From: Chlamydiota bacterium | GTDB lineage: Bacteria > Auribacterota > JACPWU01 | Direction: 5' to 3' | Assembly: GCA_016178055.1 (NCBI GenBank) | Contig: JACOUC010000080.1 | Span: 1 to 37,290, forward strand | DNA length: 37,290 nt | In this document: one piece after another, positions 16,076 to 24,700 of the stretch | Layout of the letters: every line of letters starts with the position of its first letter | How positions within the stretch are numbered: position 1 is the stretch's first letter | Notes under the pieces: generated by a model | The model's input: only the letters and a program-made list of their open reading frames with translations | Told to the model about the DNA's origin: nothing | Database searches by the model: none | Translations under genes and position numbers: made by a program

Positions 16076-17245
16076 TTATACGTTAATGAATTTTTTTATT
16101 CTGGATAAGGCTTCTTTCAATCGATCCATTCCAGTTGCGTAAGAGAGGCGAATAAATCCTTCTCCTGAAGAACCAAAGGCTGTTCCGGGAACGACGGCTA
16201 CTTTTTCCTTTTCCAGGAGTTGATGGGCAAAGCTCATCGAGTCCATTTCTGTTTTTTGAATGGAAGGAAAAGCATAAAATGCGCCCGCTGGTTTATGGCA
16301 ATCCAGTCCCATTTCATTCAAAGACTCAACAACAAAATTGCGCCGTTTTTCGTATTCCTTGATCATGGGAGCGAGAACACTGTCTCCGTTTTTGATCGCC
16401 TCACAGGCGGCCCATTGTCCCATAATCGGGGCGCACATGATGGTATATTGGTGAATTTTAGTCATAGCTTCAATTAAAGGGCGGGGCCCTGCGGCATAAC
16501 CAATTCTCCAGCCAGTCATGGCATAGCCCTTTGAAAATCCGTTCAAGAGTAAGGTTTGCCCTTTCATTTCCGGAAGGCTGGCAAAGCAGGTGTGAGGAAT
16601 GTCATAGGATAAATCGCTATAAATTTCATCACTGATCACAAGCAAGTTCATTTTTTGAATTGTTCGAGAGAGTTTAGAGAGTTCATCTTGGGTGTAAGAT
16701 GTTCCTGTGGGATTGGAGGGGTAATTTAAAATAATGGCTTTGGCCCCAGAAGATTTATATTTTTCCAGGGATTTTATATCAATTTTAAAGTCATGTTTTT
16801 TCTCGGTGATGAAGGCAACAGGATTCCCTCCAGCCAGAGAAACCATGGGGCTATAAGAGACATAACAAGGTTCTGGGACAATCACTTTTTCATGAGGGTT
16901 AAGGAGGGCTCGAATGGCCAGGTCCATTGCCTCGCTGACTCCGACGGTAATCAGAATCTCATTTTCGGGGTCATAATCCACTTTGAATTTTTTGTTCAAA
17001 TGTTGGGCGATTTTTTTGCGAAGTTCGAGCAATCCTTTATTAGAGGTATAAGTCGTATGTCCATGCTCAATCGAATAAATCGCAGACTCCCGAATGGTCC
17101 AGGGGGTATCAAAATCAGGTTCTCCAACCCCGAGAGAAATAATGTCCTTCATTCCAATGACAAGGTCAAAGAAGGCCCGAATCCCTGATGGGGGAAGGGT
17201 TTCCACGCGATCTGCAATTTTAAAAGGAAAAGAATTTTTCATCAT
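16076..17245 (-). CDS. Class I/II pyridoxal-phosphate aminotransferase
   Basis: A 389-residue fold-type I aminotransferase. The PLP-binding lysine is K239 in SKGYAMTGWRIGY. Other landmarks are NYPSNPTG at 174-181, SDEIY at 205-209 and the substrate-arginine region SGEGFIRLSYA near the C-terminus. It belongs to the aspartate/aromatic aminotransferase group (AspC/PatA-like) and transfers an amino group from an amino acid to a 2-oxoacid. An AsnC-type regulator lies just upstream on the same strand, a common pairing. The indolepyruvate oxidoreductase elsewhere in the window would accept aromatic 2-oxoacids made by such an enzyme; that link is inference. Confidence 0.93.
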   Translation of the reverse strand: MMKNSFPFKIADRVETLPPSGIRAFFDLVIGMKDIISLGVGEPDFDTPWTIRESAIYSIEHGHTTYTSNKGLLELRKKIAQHLNKKFKVDYDPENEILITVGVSEAMDLAIRALLNPHEKVIVPEPCYVSYSPMVSLAGGNPVAFITEKKHDFKIDIKSLEKYKSSGAKAIILNYPSNPTGTSYTQDELSKLSRTIQKMNLLVISDEIYSDLSYDIPHTCFASLPEMKGQTLLLNGFSKGYAMTGWRIGYAAGPRPLIEAMTKIHQYTIMCAPIMGQWAACEAIKNGDSVLAPMIKEYEKRRNFVVESLNEMGLDCHKPAGAFYAFPSIQKTEMDSMSFAHQLLEKEKVAVVPGTAFGSSGEGFIRLSYATGMDRLKEALSRIKKFINV

Positions 17246-17288
17246 TGTAACTCTAATTTTTTATCCATCCAATTTGTGGAAGAAAATA

Positions 17289-17356
17289 ACCCCTCCAACT
17301 CCCCTTACATAAGGGGAGGGGCCCCCTCTTAAGTTAAGAGGGGTTGGGGGAGTTAT
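17289..17356. repeat. CCCCTCCAACTCCCC palindromic repeat (intergenic copy)
   Basis: AACCCCTCCAACTCCCCTTA on the left pairs with AGAGGGGTTGGGGGAGTTAT on the right, with nested stems CCCCTTACATAAGGGG and CCCTCTTAAGTTAAGAGGG. It lies between the regulator and aminotransferase genes. The same sequence family occurs in frame inside the giant gene at 29816-29968. Confidence 0.88.
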
Positions 17357-17384
17357 GAACACAACGCTATTTTTCATAGCTGAT

Positions 17385-17867
17385 TTAAAAACTAATCGCT
17401 ATTCTTTTATCTTTTTCTTGAGATTGGAGTACGTCTCCATCCTCTTTGTATTTTTTAAGAAGAAAGTGAGTGACTGTTCCACGAACATTTTCAAGGGTGG
17501 AGAGTTTCTCCGAAACGAATGAGGCCACTGTTTGAAGGTCTTTGCCCTCAACTGTGACCAAAAGGTCGTAGCCTCCGGACATTAAATAGCAACTTTTCAC
17601 TTCTGGGAAGTTATAAATTCTCTTGGCAAGCGAGTCAAAGCCGACGTCCCTTTGCGGAGTCACTTTGACTTCAATGAGCGCACGAACCTCACTTTGGCTG
17701 CGCAGAAGCTCTTTATTTAAAACGGTTTTGTAATGAAGAATAACTCGGTCTTTTTCATACTGGCGAACAGCTTTTTTGACTTCAACAATGTCTTTTTTGA
17801 TCATTTTTGCTATTTCTTCAGGAGTCGTTCGCGCATCTTTTTCCAGAATTTCCAAAATCGGATCCAT
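17385..17867 (-). CDS. Lrp/AsnC-family transcriptional regulator
   Basis: A 160-residue regulator. Residues 1-50 form the helix-turn-helix (LEILEKDARTTPEEIAKMIK). The C-terminal half is a RAM/AsnC ligand-binding domain (ALIEVKVTPQRDVGFDSLAK, YLMSGGYDLLVTVEGKDL). Such proteins sense amino acids and control their metabolism as octamers or dimers. The gene is 139 bases upstream of the aminotransferase on the same strand, so control of that gene and of itself is likely. A good promoter (TTGACT-N16-GATACT) lies upstream, and the start ATG at 17867 has AAAGGG before it. Confidence 0.92.
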   Translation of the reverse strand: MDPILEILEKDARTTPEEIAKMIKKDIVEVKKAVRQYEKDRVILHYKTVLNKELLRSQSEVRALIEVKVTPQRDVGFDSLAKRIYNFPEVKSCYLMSGGYDLLVTVEGKDLQTVASFVSEKLSTLENVRGTVTHFLLKKYKEDGDVLQSQEKDKRIAISF

Positions 17868-17920
17868 AGGGTACCCTTTCTATTCCAGACTGTTGAGATA
17901 AAATCTTTTGAACGTTTGAA

Positions 17921-17948
17921 AGTATCAGTATTAATGGTCTAGAGTCAA
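17921..17948 (-). promoter_or_regulatory. Promoter of the AsnC-aminotransferase operon
   Basis: Read on the minus strand: TTGACT (17948-17943), 16 bases, GATACT (17926-17921), about 54 bases before the regulator's start codon. Confidence 0.55.
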
Positions 17949-18023
17949 TTTCATTTTTTTCTTGATTTTACTATTGAACGGGTGTTAGAGTATAGGTGTA
18001 ACTGGTGAGTGTGTATGTGGTGC

Positions 18024-18236
18024 TTGAAAAAGGCAAACTGGTCGAAAGGCCAGGACCTCTCCGATGAGGAGTCGGAGGGCGTTCCGACGAGAGGTTGGGA
18101 CGGCAAAGCCACAGACCCAAAGAAGAGGCGGCTCGTTGTGAGGAGTGGGTTCTTCGCGAGGATGAGATGGGTTCATTCAAACGAAGCATGAGGGATGAAG
18201 GGCGAGCAATAGTCTTTGGGTAGCTGGGTTGCCAAG
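18024..18236 (+). promoter_or_regulatory. GEMM-type cyclic-dinucleotide riboswitch with enlarged stems
   Basis: The conserved GEMM-I pieces are present in order: AAAGGCAAACTGGTCGAAAG with its GAAA tetraloop hairpin (CTGGTC-GAAA-GGCCAG), GGGACGGCAAAGCC, and GGGTAGCTGGGTTGCC at the 3' side. The second helix is an exact 9-bp pairing of ACCCAAAGA (18116-18124) with TCTTTGGGT. Two inserts set it apart: about 40 bases with its own hairpin (GTCGGA/TCCGAC) before the GGGACG block, and nearly 90 bases inside the second helix. It precedes a terminator and a pilin-like gene, a usual target of c-di-GMP switches. Ligand (c-di-GMP or cGAMP) is not settled. Confidence 0.72.
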
Positions 18237-18330
18237 AGAGTGGGGTTTAAGTGATTGGCTAAAAGTTAAGGGGTGTGAGTGTGGTTGCTTCACCTTAATT
18301 TTTAATCCTTGCACTTAAACCTTATTATAA

Positions 18331-18369
18331 AACCCGACCTTTTGATTCGTGAAAAGGTTGGGTTTTTTA
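18331..18369 (+). terminator. Intrinsic terminator downstream of the GEMM element
   Basis: AACCCGACCTTTT pairs with AAAAGGTTGGGTT around GATTCGTG and is followed by a T run. It lies 37 bases before the pilin-like start codon, so it is the likely expression platform of the riboswitch. Confidence 0.9.
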
Positions 18370-18405
18370 TTTTGAGCCTGTTTTAGGTGGGGGAAGGATG
18401 GGAAA

Positions 18406-19848
18406 ATGAAAAAGTCAAATTCAAAGGGTTTTAGTGTTTTAGAAATGTTGTCGGTGATGATGATTATTATGTTTGTTGCAAGTCTTCTTCTTTCCTCGAT
18501 GACGATTTGTAGAGACAAGGCTAAACAGGCGACGTGTATTAATAATCAATATCAACTGGCCAAGGCCATGATTTTATTCGCGACAGACACGGAGAAATTC
18601 CCCACAACTTTAGGCCAGTTAGACCATAAATATTTACCGTGGAATCCAGAATATCCAGGTTCAACCTTGCTGGCTTCGCAAACTCTCTTTACATCGGCCT
18701 ATTATGATTATGTGACGGATCTTAAGCATTGTCCTAAAGTGGAACCCAATGAGGATGGATCTTATCCTGTATCTTATGGGATTAATCTCTACATTACCAA
18801 TCGGAACTACGAAGCGATTAATGAACCTTCCGATACAGTGATGACGGCTGATAGCGATGTTCTTTATCTTGAGAACGCGGATCAAGGGGCAAAAAGACAT
18901 GCGCACGGTGTGATTGCAAGCTATGCAGATGGGCACGTGATATGGCTTAAGGAGATTGAACCTTTTTCATCTATGGAAACTCAAGCCTCTGATTCAGATG
19001 CAGAAGTCTCAACTTTACCTCCTTCAGATGATACAGGCTCTACTGATACAGGTTCTACACCGCCTTCTACGGATGATGGGAGTGGGAGTAGTGGTAACAA
19101 TGGTGTTGGAAATGGGGAAGATCCTGCTCCGCCCGGGGATCCTCCGATTAATGATGGGCCAGGAACATCTCCAGGTGACCCTGGAAATCAGGGAGGAACG
19201 CCAAGCGATTCTCCCCCAGTCGTAGCTTCTGATTTTGATCTGGACAAAGGGACGGTTTCATTAAATTATGATTCTACACTTCATGTTCAGATTTTGTCAG
19301 CGCAGTATGCCATTGATCAAGAAAACTGGTATGACATGTATGTGGATGCAGTGATGACCTTGCCGGGAGGAGAAGAGATTGTCCAGAACATTGTTGGAGG
19401 AAGCGGCGTGAATGGTGGAATGACGGCTGAAGAACTTGAACAATTAGCCTGGACAAGCGATGCTTATCAAGCTCAGACAACTGTGGATATTAAGGGGACT
19501 TCTAAATACTGGGAAAAGGTTAAAAAGAAAGGGAAGTGGGTCTGGGTCCAGAAAACAAAATCCTCCTATGATACCGGTCATGACTTGGATCGTCAGGTCT
19601 GGGTTCTCAAAGATGGGGATGTTGTTCCCTCTGTTCCGGGTCTGTGGAATCAAATCAGCGTGGGAGAATCTGTAGAACCTTATACAGAGGTCGGATCCGA
19701 CGGTATACGAAGGATGAAACTTTCTGAGAATCAGGTGATTTATTTCTTTGAAATGGGACAGACGAGTCCCTATAAATCGAATGGGCAGGTCAATCTGGGT
19801 TATGATATGAATGATTTGGTGGTGTTAATGGATGTCAATAAGGTGTGA
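18406..19848 (+). CDS. Pilin-like protein with prepilin N-terminus and H-X9-DG motif
   Basis: A 480-residue type IV pilin-like (pseudopilin) protein. The prepilin peptidase site is KGFSVLEMLS, with cleavage after Gly and Glu at position 5 of the mature chain, followed by a hydrophobic helix (VMMIIMFVASLLLSSM). RHAHGVIASYADGHVIWLKE contains the H-x9-D-G motif of the DUF1559-like pilins abundant in Planctomycetes, Lentisphaerae and Omnitrophota. After a linker rich in Ser, Thr, Gly and Pro (residues 195-275) comes a unique C-terminal domain of about 200 residues that I do not recognise. It is probably exported and assembled by a type II/IV pilus machine, and is controlled by the GEMM riboswitch upstream. 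Confidence 0.85.
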   Translation: MKKSNSKGFSVLEMLSVMMIIMFVASLLLSSMTICRDKAKQATCINNQYQLAKAMILFATDTEKFPTTLGQLDHKYLPWNPEYPGSTLLASQTLFTSAYYDYVTDLKHCPKVEPNEDGSYPVSYGINLYITNRNYEAINEPSDTVMTADSDVLYLENADQGAKRHAHGVIASYADGHVIWLKEIEPFSSMETQASDSDAEVSTLPPSDDTGSTDTGSTPPSTDDGSGSSGNNGVGNGEDPAPPGDPPINDGPGTSPGDPGNQGGTPSDSPPVVASDFDLDKGTVSLNYDSTLHVQILSAQYAIDQENWYDMYVDAVMTLPGGEEIVQNIVGGSGVNGGMTAEELEQLAWTSDAYQAQTTVDIKGTSKYWEKVKKKGKWVWVQKTKSSYDTGHDLDRQVWVLKDGDVVPSVPGLWNQISVGESVEPYTEVGSDGIRRMKLSENQVIYFFEMGQTSPYKSNGQVNLGYDMNDLVVLMDVNKV

Positions 19849-19860
19849 GGATAAAAATAC

Positions 19861-19929
19861 AGTTCAAAGTTCAAGGTTAAAAGTTCAAAGAAAACCCAAG
19901 CCTGGAAATCCTTGAACTTTCAACTTTAA
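19861..19929. repeat. AGTTCAAAG-word inverted repeat
   Basis: The left arm reiterates AGTTCAAAG, AGTTCAAGG and AAGTTCAAAG; the right arm CTTGAACTTTCAACTTTAAG is its complement, around an AAACCCAAGCCTGG loop. It separates two convergent genes and could act as a bidirectional terminator. Confidence 0.8.
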
Positions 19930-19939
19930 GCCGTTTTTA

Positions 19940-20434
19940 TTACTCCTCGTTTTTCATCAGTTCTCTCTCGAGTACATCATCATCCTCTTCTTGAGTTTGT
20001 GGAGTGGAAGTTGAAGGAAGGGGAGGTTTCTTTTGTTTTTGTGGAGGAGGTTTTATTTTAGGGAGGAGACGCTCTTTTAGAAATTCGTTTTTGATTCCCA
20101 TGACTTCAGCTTTGCGATAGTAAACATAGGACTTTTGATAATCTCTCAAGATGTAATAACAATACGCAAGGTTGTCGTGGGCTTCCCCATGGAGAGGATT
20201 CAAATGAATCGTTTCTTGGCATTCAGTAATGGCCTTTTGGAGTAAATCCTTATCTGCATCCTGTGTGGCCTGATTCATGAGGGTTGTGCAAAGCTGAAAA
20301 TGGGCGTCCGCGTTTTCACCCTCTTTTAAAAGGTTCTCAATGCGATCTGCCTGAGTCAATAGGGGGATGGAAAATATGAAAAAGAGAGCGCTCATTTGAA
20401 GTATGAATTTTTGAGAGGAGAGTGGAATTTTCAT
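19940..20434 (-). CDS. Secreted TPR-repeat protein
   Basis: A 164-residue protein with a signal peptide (residues 1-29, ending LLTQA). It has at least two tetratricopeptide repeats at about residues 38-105 (QKAITECQETIHLNPLHGEA, then HDNLAYCYYILRDYQKSYVY). The tail (110-164) is charged and proline-rich (KIKPPPQKQKKPPLPSTS). TPRs bind protein partners, so it is probably a periplasmic scaffold. Partner unknown. It converges with the pilin-like gene, which may hint at an envelope role. Confidence 0.8.
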   Translation of the reverse strand: MKIPLSSQKFILQMSALFFIFSIPLLTQADRIENLLKEGENADAHFQLCTTLMNQATQDADKDLLQKAITECQETIHLNPLHGEAHDNLAYCYYILRDYQKSYVYYRKAEVMGIKNEFLKERLLPKIKPPPQKQKKPPLPSTSTPQTQEEDDDVLERELMKNEE

Positions 20435-20490
20435 GATTAAGCTCTTTCGCTTAGAAGATCATTCAGCATCGGGGCAACATCACTCCACGT

Positions 20491-20552
20491 TTTGTAGTCG
20501 CCCGATTTATCGGGCGGTCCATACATGGCCCCATAAATGGGGCGACTACAAA
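20491..20552. repeat. TTTGTAGTCGCCC inverted repeat
   Basis: TTTGTAGTCGCCC (20491-20503) is exactly complementary to GGGCGACTACAAA (20540-20552), with inner hairpins CCCGATTTATCGGG and CCCCATAAATGGGG. It lies between the divergent TPR and NAD kinase genes and looks like a non-autonomous palindromic element. Confidence 0.88.
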
Positions 20553-20666
20553 TTCTTGCACTAGCACTTGCTATTCCAGTGGAATCAGGTGCATATGCTC
20601 TATACAATGCTAACATAAAAGATATATAATAAAATCTTTAATCCAAGTTTAATCAAGGGATATTCA

Positions 20667-21530
20667 ATGAAAATAGCCATTCTTTCTAATCCTCAAAAGG
20701 GGCGGGTTGTGGAGGTTGTAAAAAAAATTCTTCAGAAATTCTTAAAGAAAAAGGGTGTTCAATTTTTTTTAGACAAGCATTTGTCTCAAGCCCTTCGCTG
20801 TAAAGAATTGTATCGGACGGATGAGATGATTCAAAAATCTGCGGATCTTTTAGTGGTTCTTGGCGGGGACGGTACTTTGCTTCATGCTGTTAAGAGAATT
20901 AAAAAGCCAGATCTTCCCATTTTAGGAGTGAATCTAGGCGGGATTGGGTTTTTAACGGACTTTACTCCGGATGATTTTCTTAAAGCTTTCCCAGAAATTT
21001 TGAAAAAAAATTTTGAACTGGATCCTCGTTTGATGCTTCAAGTGACTTATTTTCGAAGGCAAAAATCTCTGGGAGTGTATGAAGTTCTCAATGATGTTGT
21101 GATGACCAAGGGAGCGCTTTCACGCATGCTCACTTTACAAGTTTTTATCAATGGGAATGATTTAACAACCTATAAATCAGATGGGTTGATTGTTGCAACC
21201 CCTACGGGTTCTACAGCTCATTCATTATCCAGTGGCGGGCCTATCGTTGCTCCAAATTGTGATGTGATGATTTTGACTCCGATTTGTCCCCATACTTTAT
21301 CCAATCGGCCTTTGGTTCTTTCTTGCCATCAGAAAATCCGGATTGAACTTGTGTCAAGCTCAGAAATGGTGGGACTTACCTTCGATGGACAGTTGGGTGT
21401 GGAATTCAAAGAGGGAGACGCGATTCTGATTGAAAGGAGTCAAAGAACCATTCCTTTAGTTCGATATCGTTCACACTATTTTGAAATTCTTCGGGAGAAG
21501 TTAGGCTGGAGAGGGACGATGGGGAGTTAG
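20667..21530 (+). CDS. nadK: NAD kinase
   Basis: A 287-residue cytoplasmic enzyme that phosphorylates NAD to NADP with ATP or polyphosphate. The signature GGDGT is at residues 66-70, followed by ILGVNLGGIGFLTDF, NDVVMTKG and the glycine-rich TPTGSTAHSLSSGGPIV, all standard for the family. Length is typical. The ribosome-binding site AAGGGATATTCA lies before the ATG. It appears to be a single gene, with the indolepyruvate oxidoreductase 177 bases downstream beyond a repeat. Confidence 0.96.
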   Translation: MKIAILSNPQKGRVVEVVKKILQKFLKKKGVQFFLDKHLSQALRCKELYRTDEMIQKSADLLVVLGGDGTLLHAVKRIKKPDLPILGVNLGGIGFLTDFTPDDFLKAFPEILKKNFELDPRLMLQVTYFRRQKSLGVYEVLNDVVMTKGALSRMLTLQVFINGNDLTTYKSDGLIVATPTGSTAHSLSSGGPIVAPNCDVMILTPICPHTLSNRPLVLSCHQKIRIELVSSSEMVGLTFDGQLGVEFKEGDAILIERSQRTIPLVRYRSHYFEILREKLGWRGTMGS

Positions 21531-21540
21531 TCATTAATAT

Positions 21541-21652
21541 CAAAATGCAAAATGCAAAATGACAGATTAAAATCCAAAATGTATCTATGCCTAGTCTTGT
21601 GAAAAATTTTCATTTTTGATTTGTCATTTTGCGTTTTGATTTTTGGATTTGT
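21541..21652. repeat. CAAAATG-word inverted repeat
   Basis: The left arm repeats CAAAATG (CAAAATGCAAAATGCAAAAT...), and the right arm contains CATTTTTGATTTGTCATTTT and GCGTTTTGATTTTTGGATTT. The arms are mutually complementary around a 30-base loop. It lies between nadK and the oxidoreductase gene. Confidence 0.82.
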
Positions 21653-21707
21653 CTAGTTTAGGTTATAATTAAAGCAGAAGATAAATTTAAATTGGGTATA
21701 ACTATCT

Positions 21708-24700
21708 ATGGATAAACGATTTATAAAAAAAGAAGGTTTTGAGGTCTTTAATGGAAATGAGCTCATTATTAAAGGAGCTCTTGAAGCTGGGGTGAGCCTT
21801 ATAACGGGCTATCCTGGATCTCCGGTCGCTGATGTTTTTGATGTGGCGTCTTCGATTAAGGAACTTCTTTTGGAAGAAGGGGTGCTTGCCCAGCTTGCGA
21901 ATAATGAAGCGCTGAGTGTTGCCCGTCTGAATGGAACCCAGATGGAAGACATTCGGGCGATGGCGGTCATGAAAAGTGTGGGCCTTCATGTGGCTGCAGA
22001 TGGTCTAGCCATTGGAAATCTTTCGAAGTCAGGGAAAAAGGGAGGGGCCCTGGTCGTGGTCGGAGATGATCCCTGGTCGGATAGCACTCAAGTTCCTGCC
22101 GATTCACGGTATCTTGCCAAGCATCTTCATTTACCTGTCATGGAACCAAGCACATTTCAAGAATTGAAGGATTGGGTGAAGATAGGTTTTGAGCTTTCGA
22201 GAGATTCTGATCTTTATCTTCTCTATCTTGTGACCACCAATCAAGCTGATGGGGGAGGAATTGTTGAAGTTGCCCGACATCTATCCCCGAAGTACAACAT
22301 GAATCACCCGATTGAGCTAGATACCCGTAAGATTCCGGTCAATGATACGGTTCTTCTTCCTCCCAGAACGGGAGCCAGGGAGGTGGATTTAAAGGAACGT
22401 TATCAGAGGCTTCATCAAGCGTGCCGCGAAAGAAAAGTGAATACCCTTCTTTATCCCGCTCAGGGAATTCAGGAATTTGGATTTATCAGTTCAGGGCTTG
22501 CCTATAGTTATTTAGAACATGCCTTGTGGGAATTGGGGCTTCAAGGACGTTTTCCCATTTTAAAATTAGGGATAACTTTTCCGATAGATTCCAATGTCTT
22601 TTTAGATTTTGCAAGCCAGGTTAAAAATGTCATTGTGGTGGAGGAGCGAAGAGGATTCATTGAAGAAGCAATCACTTTGATTTTAAAAGATGCGTTTCAA
22701 TCGGGATCTTTTTCTCGGCCTCCAAAAATATGGGGAAAATCGTTTCCGAATGGCTTACCCGGTATTCCTTCTACCCGGGGACTCAATCCATCGATTTTGA
22801 TTGAGAGGTTAGGAGAATTATTTCTTCATTTTCCTCCAGAGGGGCTGGAGAGACTTCGTGTTCAGAAAGAATTAGATTTAATTGAAGAGGTTTCAAAATT
22901 TTCATTAGAGATTCCTGTAAGAACCCCTACTTTTTGCCCGGGTTGTCCCCATCGAGATTCTTCCAATGTGCTTCTGGATATTAAAAAAGATTTTAGAAAT
23001 CCTAATTATATGAAGCAGCATCATAAGACTCAACCCGTTGATCTTCTTTTTCACGGAGATACAGGTTGTTATACCATGTTGATGTTTGAGCCCAATCAAG
23101 ATTTGATGCATAACTATTCTGGAATGGGCCTGGGAGGCGGGACAGGGGCTGGGATCGATCCTTTTATTACAAACAAACAGGTTGTTTTTATGGGGGACTC
23201 GACCTTTTTTCACAGTGGGATGACGGCCATTTCGGATTCGATTAAAAATAACCAGGATATTGCCTATATTATTTTGGATAATAAAACAACCGCTATGACG
23301 GGGCATCAGCCCACGCCTGAATCGGATACGGATGTTTTGGGCCGGCCAACCTTTGCTCAGGATATTGAAGCGGTATTGAGAGGGATGACACGCAGGGGGC
23401 CAATTCCTGTGCTTAGGGTGAATCCAGCTTATCGTGAAGAATATCGTGAGGTCTTGGAAGAAACGATTTTGAAAGAGGGAGTAAAGGTCATTATTGCCGA
23501 TAAGGAATGTGGAATTACTTTTCATCGTCGTCTGCGCAAAGAAAAATCCAAAATGATTCGTGAAAAAGGCTACTTACCTGAGGAAGAGTTTATCAACATT
23601 ACTCCAGAGGTATGTGAGTATTGTTTGGAATGTACGAAATCGACGGGGTGTCCAGGGCTTACGGTCGAAGAGACGGATTATGGGTCAAAGATTGTGACAG
23701 ACCTTTCAACCTGTGTAGCGGACATGGCTTGTACAAAAATCAAGGCCTGTCCTTCCTTTGAAAAGGTCATTGTGAAGCGGTCAAAGAAGACAATAGATCC
23801 TCTGAAGGGGATTGATCTTAAGTCTTTTCCTCAACCTCAGCATGGGCGGGTTCATGATCAGTGGCGGACTTATATTTCAGGAGTGGGTGGAATGGGAATT
23901 GGTGTTTTAACTTCTGTTTTGGTGCATGCAGGAATGAGGGAAGGTTATCACGTTCTTTTTTGCGACAAGAAAGGACTGGCCATTCGTAACGGGGGTGTTT
24001 ATTCTGAAATTACCTTTCTCAAAGGTCCCTTAAAAGTATCGCCCCTGATTCCAAATGGCAAGGCCGATTTACTTTGGGGACTCGATGCCTTGGAGGCGGC
24101 CAGAGCCATTGATCCTAAAATGCCCATTCGAGTGGGGAGTCCTGAACGGACAACCGCTTTTATCAATCTATTTAAAACGCCGACGATTCGAACTCTAATG
24201 AATATAGATCATTTTTCAATTGCAGAGTTGGAGACTTTGCTTAAAACTTATACCTGTCGAGATCAATATGAAGGTTTTGATTTTTCGAGTCTCTCAGAAA
24301 AATATTTAGGTTCTAAGCTCTATTCTAATCTTGTCATGCTCGGATCTGCTTTTCAAAAGGGTTTGCTTCCTCTGGGGCTGGACAGTATTTTATCGGCCAT
24401 TCAAGACACCATTCAGGGTGATTTAAAGAAAAATATTACCGCCTTTAATTTAGGGAGGCGGTTTATTCTTTCCCCCGAAATTTTTTCTTCTCATTCAAAG
24501 CACCATCCATTTCAAAATTTATTTGAAGAAAAACAGGAAATGTTAGCAAGAACTTTTAGAAAAGGAAAAAGACTCTCTCAAGGGTATCGCGAGTTGGTTC
24601 AAGGGGCGCTGACCCAATTGGTTTTAGATGATGAAACCTTAAGGCATTTTGCCCTGCGGGTCTATGATCTTATCCAATACGAGAATTTAGATTATGCAAA

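Noticed and set aside
22905-23525. Minus-strand 206-codon ORF inside the indolepyruvate oxidoreductase
   Set aside because: It is antisense to the conserved TPP-binding region, with no family match or start context; long antisense frames occur by chance in conserved genes.
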